Below, piece after piece: positions 57,466 to 64,000 of a DNA stretch of 64,000 nt. The stretch is from Exiguobacterium undae DSM 14481. GTDB lineage: Bacteria; Bacillota; Bacilli; Exiguobacteriales; Exiguobacteriaceae. Below the pieces are notes generated by a model, which saw nothing but the letters and a program-made list of their open reading frames with translations, made no database searches and had not been told where the DNA came from. The position numbers were made by a program, and so were the translations under genes. Position 1 is the stretch's first letter, and the number at the start of each line of letters is the position of its first letter. Location of the stretch: assembly GCF_000620805.1 (NCBI RefSeq), contig NZ_KK211187.1:1273957-1337956 (forward strand), given 5' to 3'.

Positions 57466-59640
57466 ATGGCAACAACGAAAAAGGGACCTGTCCGGAAGGC
57501 GCCGGCTCGAAAACGCCCGCCCGCGAAAAAACGCCCGCCGGTCAAGAAACAGCGTCAACCTATCGAGTACCGTACATATGCCGCCATCATTGCGGTTCTT
57601 TCGTTGCTCGCATACGTGCTGGCACTTGGGCGGTTTGGACGGGTCGGCGAAGTACTGGCTCAGTTTGCGCAAGATCAAGTCGGACAATTTGGTTCACTTC
57701 TTTACGGACTATTGGGAGGAATCTTGTTACTCGTCTTGTCGAATCAGCCACGTTACGCTAAATGGGCCTGGTCGTTTCTGACTCTCGGCAGCTTGATTTG
57801 GATTGATTTAATCCTTGGACAACCACGCGGTGCCGTCAATGCCTGGCTCTATCAAGGTTCCTCTTATTATATTTCGAGTTTTGGTGCGTTTATGATCGGT
57901 CTGTTTCTGATAGCGAGCGGCATTCATTTACTTCAGCCGTCGTTTTTTAGTGAGTTGCTGTTTGGAATCAAAGAACGCATTCAAGAATTCCGGCAACGGG
58001 AACGGAGTGTTTCACCGAAACGAGAACGTCCGTTGAAACGGAAGCAAGAGGAAACGAAACCGGAACAAAACGAAACCGTGGCTGAGCAAAAGAAGACACT
58101 GAAAAAACAAGCTGTCCGAGAAACGGTACCCGAGGAAGCGCCGGTCAACCTCCAGGATGTCCCGATCATCGGTTTTGCCGATCATATCGAACCACAGGCA
58201 AAAGAGACACAAGGTCCGTTGACGATGACCGAGACACCGGACGGTTATCAACTGCCGTCGCTGGACTTATTGGCGGAACCCGTGACAAAAGATTTGTCGG
58301 GGGAAAACAAACGTCTGAAAGACAATGCGACAAAATTGATCGCCACTTTAAAATCATTCGGAATTGGAGCCAAGGTCTTGAAGATCCATCTTGGTCCGAG
58401 TGTCACGAAATATGAGATTGAACCCGACCAAGGCATCAAGCTCAGTCGGATCACCGGACTGGCCGACGATTTGGCGTTGGCGCTAGCAGCCAAAGATATC
58501 CGGATTGAAGCACCGATACCAGGGAAGGCAGCCGTCGGCATCGAGGTACCGAACCGCGAAGTCGCGATGGTGTCACTGCGAGAAGTGCTGGGGGCGGAAA
58601 GCGTTCAGGCTGATCCAGATCGACTGCTCGTCGCTCTTGGTCGAAGCATTTCGGGAGAAACGGTCACAGCAAAGCTCAACAAGATGCCGCACGTGTTAGT
58701 AGCCGGCTCAACGGGATCCGGAAAATCCGTTTGTATCAACGGGATGATCGTTTCGATTTTGATGCGGGCACGACCGGATGAAGTCCGTCTGATGATGATT
58801 GATCCGAAGATGGTCGAATTGAATGTCTATAACGGCATTCCGCATCTCCTTGCACCGGTCGTGACCGATCCGAAAAAGGCGGCACAAGCCTTAAAACAAG
58901 TCGTTTCAGAGATGGAGCGGCGTTATGAAATCTTCAGTCAAAACGGAGCCCGAAACATCGAAGGGTACAACGCGTTGATTGATAAGATGAATGCAGAAGA
59001 AAAAGTCCATCAGCGTTTGCCGTACATCGTCGTCATCGTCGACGAGTTGGCCGATTTGATGATGGTCGCGTCGAACGAAGTCGAAGATGCGATCATGCGA
59101 CTCGCGCAGATGGCCCGGGCAGCAGGCATTCATATGGTCATTGCGACACAGCGTCCAAGTGTTGACATCATTACGGGTGTCATCAAAGCGAACATTCCGT
59201 CACGAATTGCGTTCAGCGTGTCGAGCGGAACGGACTCGCGGACAATCCTTGATACAAGTGGAGCCGATAAACTACTCGGACGAGGCGACATGCTGTTACT
59301 CGGAAACGGAATGAATAAACCCGTTCGTGTCCAAGGGGCCTTCTTATCAGATGAGGAGGTCGAGACGATCGTCAACCATGTCATCTCGCAACAAAAAGCA
59401 CAATATGTCGAGGCGATGATTCCGAAGGATGTACCGGAAGGTGAAACGGAAGTCGATGACCCATTATACGATGAAGTCGTTCAGTTCATTCTGACCCAAG
59501 AAACAGCATCAACTTCGATGATCCAACGGAAATATCGGATTGGGTATAATCGCGCCGCCCGACTGATTGACGCATTGGAAGAAAATGGACTGATCGGTCC
59601 GTCTGAAGGATCAAAACCACGACGCGTCATGGGACGTTGA
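57466..59640 (+). CDS. ftsK: DNA translocase FtsK/SpoIIIE
   Basis: Septum-associated DNA pump that clears chromosomes at division. The 724-residue protein has a very basic N-terminal tip ([22 protein letters not shown]), four membrane segments (about residues 38-165), a charged linker, the motor domain with Walker [15 protein letters not shown] and Walker [13 protein letters not shown], and a C-terminal winged-helix gamma domain ([27 protein letters not shown]) that reads DNA orientation. It sits where B. subtilis has spoIIIE; with sporulation genes missing nearby, a vegetative FtsK role is inferred. ATG 57466 follows AGGAGG. Confidence 0.97.
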   Translation: MATTKKGPVRKAPARKRPPAKKRPPVKKQRQPIEYRTYAAIIAVLSLLAYVLALGRFGRVGEVLAQFAQDQVGQFGSLLYGLLGGILLLVLSNQPRYAKWAWSFLTLGSLIWIDLILGQPRGAVNAWLYQGSSYYISSFGAFMIGLFLIASGIHLLQPSFFSELLFGIKERIQEFRQRERSVSPKRERPLKRKQEETKPEQNETVAEQKKTLKKQAVRETVPEEAPVNLQDVPIIGFADHIEPQAKETQGPLTMTETPDGYQLPSLDLLAEPVTKDLSGENKRLKDNATKLIATLKSFGIGAKVLKIHLGPSVTKYEIEPDQGIKLSRITGLADDLALALAAKDIRIEAPIPGKAAVGIEVPNREVAMVSLREVLGAESVQADPDRLLVALGRSISGETVTAKLNKMPHVLVAGSTGSGKSVCINGMIVSILMRARPDEVRLMMIDPKMVELNVYNGIPHLLAPVVTDPKKAAQALKQVVSEMERRYEIFSQNGARNIEGYNALIDKMNAEEKVHQRLPYIVVIVDELADLMMVASNEVEDAIMRLAQMARAAGIHMVIATQRPSVDIITGVIKANIPSRIAFSVSSGTDSRTILDTSGADKLLGRGDMLLLGNGMNKPVRVQGAFLSDEEVETIVNHVISQQKAQYVEAMIPKDVPEGETEVDDPLYDEVVQFILTQETASTSMIQRKYRIGYNRAARLIDALEENGLIGPSEGSKPRRVMGR

Positions 59641-59642
59641 GT

Positions 59643-59686
59643 AAAAAAGAGGAGGGAGCCGGCATCGGATCTGTCCTCTTTTTTTG
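59643..59686 (+). terminator. Intrinsic terminator after ftsK
   Basis: AAAAAAGAGGA (59643-59653) pairs with TCCTCTTTTTTT (59674-59685). The remaining space to bmp1 holds operator, promoter and leader elements listed separately. Confidence 0.88.
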
Positions 59687-59735
59687 TTCAAAATCCAAAA
59701 AATAAAAACTTAAACCGTTTTCATAAAAATAGTTG

Positions 59736-59747
59736 TCAGACGTCTGT
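59736..59747 (+). promoter_or_regulatory. Candidate GntR operator, site 1 (bmp1 promoter)
   Basis: TCAGACGTCTGT contains the perfect 10-base palindrome CAGACGTCTG (59737-59746). It overlaps the edge of the presumed bmp1 -35 element. Two related copies flank the gntR promoter (60985-60996 and 61065-61076). Confidence 0.6.
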
Positions 59748-59775
59748 TGATTTTAGAAAGGATATTTGTCATACT
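59747..59775 (+). promoter_or_regulatory. Probable bmp1 promoter
   Basis: TTGATT (59747-59752), 17-base spacer, CATACT (59770-59775). A leader of about 90 bases would follow, containing the hairpin CGTACC (59792-59797)/GGTACG (59805-59810). Confidence 0.5.
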
Positions 59776-59836
59776 CAGTCATATGAGTTGGCGTACCAGA
59801 TAACGGTACGTGAGCGACTTTTTCACAAATAGATAA

Positions 59837-59850
59837 TGAAAGCGCTCACA
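59837..59850 (+). promoter_or_regulatory. CRE-like (CcpA-binding) site in the bmp1 leader
   Basis: TGAAAGCGCTCACA agrees well with the catabolite-responsive-element consensus TGWAARCGYTWWCA. It would lie about 55 bases downstream of the predicted start, a position where CcpA usually blocks elongation. Confidence 0.65.
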
Positions 59851-59874
59851 TAACAGGAAGAGGAGATGGCTAGA

Positions 59875-60891
59875 ATGAAAAAACAGTATGCGTTCGTATC
59901 TGCGATGACAGTCGCAACAGTTGGTTTGGCAGCATGTGGAGGATCGGAAGAAAACAGTTCGAGTAAAAAAGATCAGTTCTCGGTGGCGATGGTTGCCGAT
60001 AAAGGCGGAATCGACGACAAATCGTTTAACCAGTCGGCATGGGAAGGGCTGCAAGCGTACGGTCAAGAACATCAGCTTAAACAGAATGACGGCTACTCAT
60101 ATCTTCAGTCAAAATCACAGCAAGACTATCAACCTAACTTGTCGCGCCTCGCACGTGGTGGCGAAAGTCTGGTCTTCGGAATCGGGAATACATTTAATGA
60201 AGACATTGAAACGGTAGCCAAACAATTTAAAGAGACACAATTCGCTATCGTCGATAACGTCGTCCCTGGCGATAACGTTACATCGATTACATTCAAAGAA
60301 AATGAAGGCGCCTACTTGGCTGGAATCGTTGCCGCCATGGAAACAAAAACAGACCACATCGGTTTTGTCGGCGGAATGAAGATGGACGTCATCGAACGGT
60401 TCCGTGCCGGATTTGAAGCTGGAGCAAAATCGGTAAATCCAAAAATCAAAGTGGACGTTCAATATGCGGAAGACTTTGCTGCACCGGAGAAAGGACAAGC
60501 AATCGCGGCCGGCATGTACGGAAAAGGCGCGGATATCATTTTCCCGGCAGCCGGTGGTACAGGAAACGGTGTCTTCACAGAAGCGAAGAACCGTAAGAAA
60601 AATGGAGAAGCGGTTTCAGTTATCGGTGTGGACCGCGATCAAAAAGAAGAAGGAATGCCAGAAGACGTAACATTGACGTCTGTCATCAAACGCGTTGATC
60701 GTGCCGTTCAAGATACAGCCAACGCAGCAAAAGACGGCAAATTAAAAGGCGGCGAAACGATTCGTTACGGATTAAAAGAGCAAGGTGTTGACTTAGTGGA
60801 ATCGGACAAGCTGTCGAAAAAAACGTTAGAGAAGGTTGAACAAGCAAAAGAAGCAGTCATTGAAGAAAAAACAACGGTCCCTGAACAATAA
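59875..60891 (+). CDS. BMP-family nucleoside-binding lipoprotein (copy 1)
   Basis: Extracytoplasmic solute-binding lipoprotein of the basic-membrane-protein (PnrA/TmpC/NupN) family, which binds purine nucleosides for ABC import. ATG 59875 gives 338 residues with lipobox VGLAAC and acylated Cys21, then ADKGGIDDKSFNQSAWEGLQ, FKENEGAYLAGIVAAM, GFVGGMKMDVIERFRAGFEAG and AAGGTGNGVFTEAKNRKK, all BMP signatures. ATG 59866 sits directly on AGGAG and is less likely. It is not followed by transporter genes and is paralogous to the lipoprotein at 61961. Confidence 0.93.
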   Translation: MKKQYAFVSAMTVATVGLAACGGSEENSSSKKDQFSVAMVADKGGIDDKSFNQSAWEGLQAYGQEHQLKQNDGYSYLQSKSQQDYQPNLSRLARGGESLVFGIGNTFNEDIETVAKQFKETQFAIVDNVVPGDNVTSITFKENEGAYLAGIVAAMETKTDHIGFVGGMKMDVIERFRAGFEAGAKSVNPKIKVDVQYAEDFAAPEKGQAIAAGMYGKGADIIFPAAGGTGNGVFTEAKNRKKNGEAVSVIGVDRDQKEEGMPEDVTLTSVIKRVDRAVQDTANAAKDGKLKGGETIRYGLKEQGVDLVESDKLSKKTLEKVEQAKEAVIEEKTTVPEQ

Positions 60892-60907
60892 GAGACGGGA
60901 AGAGAAC

Positions 60908-60940
60908 GGGTATTCTTAGGTAGAATGCCCTATTTTCTTC
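60908..60940 (+). terminator. Probable terminator after bmp1
   Basis: GGGTATTCT (60908-60916) pairs with AGAATGCCC (60922-60930) with one G-T pair, followed by TATTTTCTTCC. Confidence 0.7.
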
Positions 60941-60984
60941 CAATCTTATTTGCGTTATGAAAAGGGTTACAAAAGCGCCAGAAG

Positions 60985-60996
60985 TCAGACTTCTAA
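60985..60996 (+). promoter_or_regulatory. Candidate GntR operator, site 2 (upstream of gntR promoter)
   Basis: TCAGACTTCTAA matches the TCAGA-N2-TCTGA pattern with one mismatch in the second arm. It is also embedded in a longer palindrome AGAAGTCAGACTTCT (60980-60994). It lies about 50-60 bases upstream of the predicted transcription start. Confidence 0.55.
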
Positions 60997-61011
60997 CCTG
61001 TTACAAAATGA

Positions 61012-61040
61012 TTGCAGGATTGTGTCCGGCATCATATACT
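61012..61040 (+). promoter_or_regulatory. Sigma-A-type promoter of the gntR gene
   Basis: TTGCAG (61012-61017), 17-base spacer, TATACT (61035-61040). Candidate operators flank it on both sides. Confidence 0.78.
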
Positions 61041-61064
61041 TATCTTGGCTGGAGTTCTCATACG

Positions 61065-61076
61065 TCAGAAGTCTGA
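61065..61076 (+). promoter_or_regulatory. Candidate GntR operator, site 3 (downstream of gntR start)
   Basis: TCAGAAGTCTGA is an inverted repeat TCAGA/TCTGA with a two-base centre, located about +19 to +30 relative to the predicted start. The position suits autorepression. Confidence 0.6.
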
Positions 61077-61113
61077 GCACTGGTTACAACTAGATAGAGG
61101 ATGGAGATGCGTC

Positions 61114-61833
61114 ATGTCGATTAAATTAGATCATCGTTTGCTTTATTTACGTGTGATTGAAAAAATCAAGTCCGACATCGATGACGGCGTTTACAAGGAA
61201 GGCGAGAAACTACCTTCAGAGTTTGAACTTTCAAAGCAACTTGGCGTTAGTCGAGCGACTCTTCGAGAGGCTTTACGAATTCTTGAAGATGAGAACATCG
61301 TCATCCGTAAACACGGTGTCGGTACGTTTATCAATGCAAGACCACCATTTACTTCCGGAATCGAAGAACTCTACAGTGTCACGGAGATGATTGCGCGTGC
61401 TGGTATGATTCCGACATCCGAAGTGTTGTCATCAGAAATGGTGCAACCAACCGAACGGGACCGGGAACGCTTTCAATTAGGTCCGGATGAACTGGTTTAT
61501 CGAATCGAACGAATCCGCTTTGCGGGAGATGTTCCTGTCGTCTATTGTGTCGATAAGATTCCAAGCCATTATATTAAAAATGAAGAACAGTTTACGTCTT
61601 CGACATCACTGTTTGACGCACTAGAAAAAGAATTAGGACGCCGTGTCACCCATGCGGTCACGCATATCGAGCCGCGGATCGATCCAAAAATCGCTGAACA
61701 ACTACATACGGATCAACCGCTACTCGTACTGCGGCAAACGCATTATGATGAACTCGATCGATCCGTTCTTTATTCAGCGAACTATTTCCGTGCGGATAAG
61801 TTCGATTTCCACGTCATCCGTAAGCGTGTCTAA
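61114..61833 (+). CDS. GntR/HutC-family transcriptional regulator with UTRA domain
   Basis: Ligand-responsive DNA-binding regulator of 239 residues. The N-terminal winged helix (about residues 8-73) has KLPSEFELSKQLGVSRATLREALRILEDENIVIRKHGVGTFI, a textbook GntR motif. The C-terminal UTRA effector domain (about residues 90-237) ends LRQTHYDELDRSVLYSANYFRADKF. It sits between two nucleoside-binding lipoprotein genes and is flanked by matching palindromes, so control of this uptake locus by a nucleoside-derived or related signal is inferred. The B. subtilis ymfC gene, also downstream of spoIIIE, may be its counterpart. Confidence 0.93.
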   Translation: MSIKLDHRLLYLRVIEKIKSDIDDGVYKEGEKLPSEFELSKQLGVSRATLREALRILEDENIVIRKHGVGTFINARPPFTSGIEELYSVTEMIARAGMIPTSEVLSSEMVQPTERDRERFQLGPDELVYRIERIRFAGDVPVVYCVDKIPSHYIKNEEQFTSSTSLFDALEKELGRRVTHAVTHIEPRIDPKIAEQLHTDQPLLVLRQTHYDELDRSVLYSANYFRADKFDFHVIRKRV

Positions 61834-61844
61834 CCACTCGTTTT

Positions 61845-61928
61845 AGGAACTTTACTGAAAGCGCTTCCGCCTACCTACGTAACGCTCCTCATCACCAGCC
61901 TCAGGTGCTTGACGTAGTCAGGAACTTT
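61845..61928 (+). promoter_or_regulatory. Structured leader/intergenic element before bmp2
   Basis: The 127-base gap holds a direct repeat AGGAACTTT (61845-61853 and 61920-61928) bracketing a potential hairpin CTACGT (61875-61880)/ACGTAG (61912-61917) with an inner CACC/GGTG stem. TTGACG (61909-61914) could be a -35 with TATGAC (61930-61935), but the 15-base spacer is poor. No known riboswitch class is recognised. Confidence 0.4.
61856..61869 (+). promoter_or_regulatory. CRE-like site upstream of bmp2
   Basis: TGAAAGCGCTTCCG shares its first ten bases with the site in the bmp1 leader and departs from the cre consensus only at the last base. Between gntR and bmp2. Confidence 0.5.
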
Positions 61929-61960
61929 GTATGACCATATTCGAAAGGGGATTATTTCAG

Positions 61961-63034
61961 ATGAAAAAGAAGTCACTTCTCGCACTAGCAGCAACAGGTT
62001 TAGCAATGAGTTCGGTACTCGCAGCATGTGGCGGTAACGACGAGTCAAAGGATTCAGGCAGCGGTAACGAAAAAGAAGGCTTCAAAGTAGGTATGGTTAC
62101 AGATACAGGCGGTGTAGACGATAAATCGTTTAACCAATCAGCGTGGGAAGGGATTCAAAAATTCGGTAAAGACAACGACTTAAAAGAAGGTACAGGCTAC
62201 AAGTATCTTCAGTCGGCGAAGCAATCGGATTACCAACCGAACCTTCAGCAATTGGCACGTGCGAAATACGACTTGATCCTCGGAATCGGGTTCTTGATGG
62301 CTGAAGATATCGGAAAAGTAGCGGATCAGTTCAAGGACAACAACTTTGCCCTCGTTGACATGGTTGTCGACAAACCAAACGTCGCGTCAATCGTCTTCAA
62401 AGAAAACGAAGGATCATTCCTCGTTGGTGTTGTTGCTGGTCTGACAACAAAATCAGATAAAGTCGGTTTCGTCGGTGGCGTTAACTCTGACTTGATCAAA
62501 AAGTTCGAAAATGGATTCAAAGCCGGCGTCAAAGCCGTTAATCCGGATGCTGACATCGAAGTTCAATACGCAGAAGATTTCAACGCTGCTGAAAAAGGAC
62601 AAGCAATCGCATCAGGTATGTACGGTAAAAAAGTTGACGTCATCTACCACGCTGCTGGCGGAACAGGACAAGGTGTCTTCACAGAAGCGAAAAACCGTAA
62701 GAAAAACGGTGAAGATGTTTGGGTAATCGGTGTTGACCGTGACCAAGTCGAAGAAGGTATGCCGGAGAACGTCACGTTGACGTCGATGGTCAAACGTGTT
62801 GATACAGCTGTTGAGCAAGTATCAAAAGATACGAAGGACGGCAACTTCCCAGCAGGTGAAGTCGTAGAATTCGGATTAAAAGACGGCGGTGTTGATATCG
62901 CACCTTCACAAGACAACATCAAAGAAGATGTCTTGACAAAAGTAGAAGACTACAAAAAACAAATCATCGATGGCAAAATCACAGTTCCTGGAACTGACGA
63001 TGAGTTTAAAGAATACGAAGCAACACTTAAATAA
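61961..63034 (+). CDS. BMP-family nucleoside-binding lipoprotein (copy 2)
   Basis: Substrate-binding lipoprotein of a nucleoside-type ABC importer. ATG 61961 follows GAAAGGGG; the protein has 357 residues, lipobox VLAAC with acylated Cys23, a Ser/Gly/Glu-rich linker, then TDTGGVDDKSFNQSAWEGIQ, FKENEGSFLVGVVAGL, GFVGGVNSDLIKKFENGFKAG and AAGGTGQGVFTEAKNRKK. It is clearly paralogous to copy 1. Codon use looks highly optimised, suggesting abundant expression. The ABC ATPase gene follows after a hairpin. Confidence 0.95.
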   Translation: MKKKSLLALAATGLAMSSVLAACGGNDESKDSGSGNEKEGFKVGMVTDTGGVDDKSFNQSAWEGIQKFGKDNDLKEGTGYKYLQSAKQSDYQPNLQQLARAKYDLILGIGFLMAEDIGKVADQFKDNNFALVDMVVDKPNVASIVFKENEGSFLVGVVAGLTTKSDKVGFVGGVNSDLIKKFENGFKAGVKAVNPDADIEVQYAEDFNAAEKGQAIASGMYGKKVDVIYHAAGGTGQGVFTEAKNRKKNGEDVWVIGVDRDQVEEGMPENVTLTSMVKRVDTAVEQVSKDTKDGNFPAGEVVEFGLKDGGVDIAPSQDNIKEDVLTKVEDYKKQIIDGKITVPGTDDEFKEYEATLK

Positions 63035-63042
63035 ACTGGAAG

Positions 63043-63075
63043 CGGGGGTCGCTAGTACTGCGGCCTCCCCTTTTA
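63043..63075 (+). terminator. Weak terminator/attenuator between bmp2 and the ABC ATPase
   Basis: GGGGGTCGC pairs with GCGGC and CCCC across a two-base bulge, followed by only four T. This favours partial read-through, which would keep the binding protein more abundant than the transporter. Confidence 0.6.
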
Positions 63076-63099
63076 AACTAAACATGGGAGTGGATTTTC

Positions 63100-64000
63100 T
63101 TGGAATACGTCATTGAGATGCTAAACATACGAAAAGAGTTTGGCAGTTTCGTCGCAAATGATAACATCACGCTCCAGCTTCGGAAAGGTGAGATTCACGC
63201 TTTACTTGGTGAAAACGGTGCCGGAAAATCGACGCTGATGAACGTCTTATTTGGTTTGTATCAGCCTGAGGCTGGAGAAATTCGTGTACGTGGCGAGAAA
63301 GCAAACATTACGAGTCCAAACGTCGCGAATGATCTTGGGATCGGGATGGTGCATCAACATTTCATGCTCGTTCAAAATTTCACGGTCACAGAAAATATCA
63401 TCTTAGGTGCAGAGCCGAAAGCAGGGCTCAAAATTGATCGGGCGACGGCGCGGGAAAAAGTGCGTCAAATCTCAGAACAATATGGTTTGGCAGTTGATCC
63501 GGATGCGAAGATCGAAGACATTTCGGTGGGGATGCAACAGCGTGTCGAAATTTTAAAGACCCTTTACCGTGGCGCTGATATTCTAATCTTTGATGAGCCG
63601 TCAGCTGTTTTAACACCACAAGAAATCAAAGAATTGATTCAAATCATGAATCGACTGATTGCGGAAGGGAAATCGATCATCTTGATTACCCACAAGCTGA
63701 AGGAAATCATGGAAGTCGCTGATCGTTGTACAACGATTCGCCGCGGAAAGTATATCGGCACTGTCGACATCGATGAAACGATGACCCAATCAAGATTAGC
63801 TGAAATGATGGTAGGGCGTGAAGTAAACTTTAATGCGGAGTATTCCAAGGCAAATCCACAAGAACTGGTACTGGATATTAAAGATTTAGTCGTCAAAGAC
63901 AGTCGGGGCATCAAAGCCGTTGACGGATTGAACCTTGATATCCGCGCAGGAGAAATCGTTGGGATCGCCGGGATTGATGGAAATGGACAAACGGAATTGA
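63100..64000 (+). CDS. Nucleoside-type ABC transporter ATP-binding protein, 3'-truncated by window edge
   Basis: ATPase subunit of the importer served by the upstream BMP lipoprotein (NupO-like). TTG 63100 follows GGGAGTGG with 7-base spacing, and the frame stays open to the window end (300 codons). The first ATPase domain has Walker A LLGENGAGKSTLMN, Q loop MVHQHFML, signature SVGMQQRVEIL, Walker B ILIFDEPSAVL and H loop LITHKLKEIM. A second domain begins near residue 260 (LVLDIKDLVVKD ... GEIVGIAGIDGNGQTEL), as in fused sugar/nucleoside ATPases. Confidence 0.94.
   Translation, partial: MEYVIEMLNIRKEFGSFVANDNITLQLRKGEIHALLGENGAGKSTLMNVLFGLYQPEAGEIRVRGEKANITSPNVANDLGIGMVHQHFMLVQNFTVTENIILGAEPKAGLKIDRATAREKVRQISEQYGLAVDPDAKIEDISVGMQQRVEILKTLYRGADILIFDEPSAVLTPQEIKELIQIMNRLIAEGKSIILITHKLKEIMEVADRCTTIRRGKYIGTVDIDETMTQSRLAEMMVGREVNFNAEYSKANPQELVLDIKDLVVKDSRGIKAVDGLNLDIRAGEIVGIAGIDGNGQTEL

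Noticed and set aside
61834-61960. A known purine, preQ1 or TPP riboswitch before bmp2
   Set aside because: None of the conserved core sequences of those classes could be recognised; only generic stems and a direct repeat are present.
1-64000. Minus-strand or alternative-frame genes, insertion sequences, CRISPR arrays, prophage, tRNA or rRNA genes
   Set aside because: All long alternative frames lie opposite or inside conserved + strand genes and show no family features. No transposase, regularly spaced repeats or tRNA/rRNA-like sequences were seen. Xer here is the housekeeping recombinase, not evidence of an integrated element.

Overview
The window is a 64-kb, gene-dense stretch of a low-to-mid GC, flagellated member of the Bacillales. 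Nearly every gene is on the + strand. Gene order follows the Bacillus subtilis codV-to-spoIIIE region closely, but the sporulation and diaminopimelate genes usually found near the right end are missing. An Exiguobacterium-like organism (non-sporulating, motile, L-Lys/Gly peptidoglycan) fits best. That name is an inference from gene order and protein resemblance; no database was searched.

Layout. 1-3273: the end of a xerC/codV recombinase, the hslVU (clpQY) protease and codY, closed by a strong terminator. 3430-27856: one long fla/che operon, flgB-flgC-fliE-fliF-fliG-fliH-fliI-fliJ-ylxF-fliK-flgD-flgE-flbD-fliL-fliM-fliY-cheY-fliO-fliP-fliQ-fliR-flhB-flhA-flhF-flhG-cheA-cheW-cheC-cheD-sigD-swrB. 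It builds the basal body, type III export gate, switch and hook, and supplies chemotaxis signalling and sigma-28. cheB, normally between flhG and cheA, is absent. 27843-36866: translation and envelope housekeeping (rpsB, tsf, pyrH, frr, uppS, cdsA, dxr, rseP, proS). 36991-41286: polC. 41301-46154: the rimP-nusA-ylxR-ylxQ-infB-rbfA operon, behind a leader with an attenuator-like hairpin. 46211-50814: truB, ribF, rpsO and pnp. 50892-55579: an M16 peptidase, then murE, a FemABX aminoacyltransferase and an M15 peptidoglycan peptidase in one tight unit. This unit occupies the place of the B. subtilis spoVF-asd-dapG-dapA block. 55733-59640: a J2-like RNase J with a complete catalytic motif, and FtsK. 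59736-64000: two BMP-family nucleoside-binding lipoproteins flanking a GntR/UTRA regulator, then the start of a nucleoside-type ABC ATPase that runs off the window.

Regulation visible in sequence. Good sigma-A-type promoters precede rpsB, rimP, rpsO, pnp, murE, rnj, bmp1 and gntR. Intrinsic terminators separate most units. Three copies of a TCAGA-N2-TCTGA-like palindrome lie at the bmp1 and gntR promoters and are a candidate operator for the GntR protein. Both bmp leaders also carry catabolite-responsive-element-like sites.

Most of the window is ordinary conserved core genome. I did not find a convincing wholly new system. The best leads are the peptidoglycan module that replaces the dap/dipicolinate block, the GntR/cre control of the nucleoside-uptake locus, the rimP-nusA attenuator, and the RNase J with mixed J1/J2 character. 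No gene-free stretch exceeds 300 bases; the longest gaps (3274-3521, 59641-59874, 60892-61113) hold terminators, promoters and operators.
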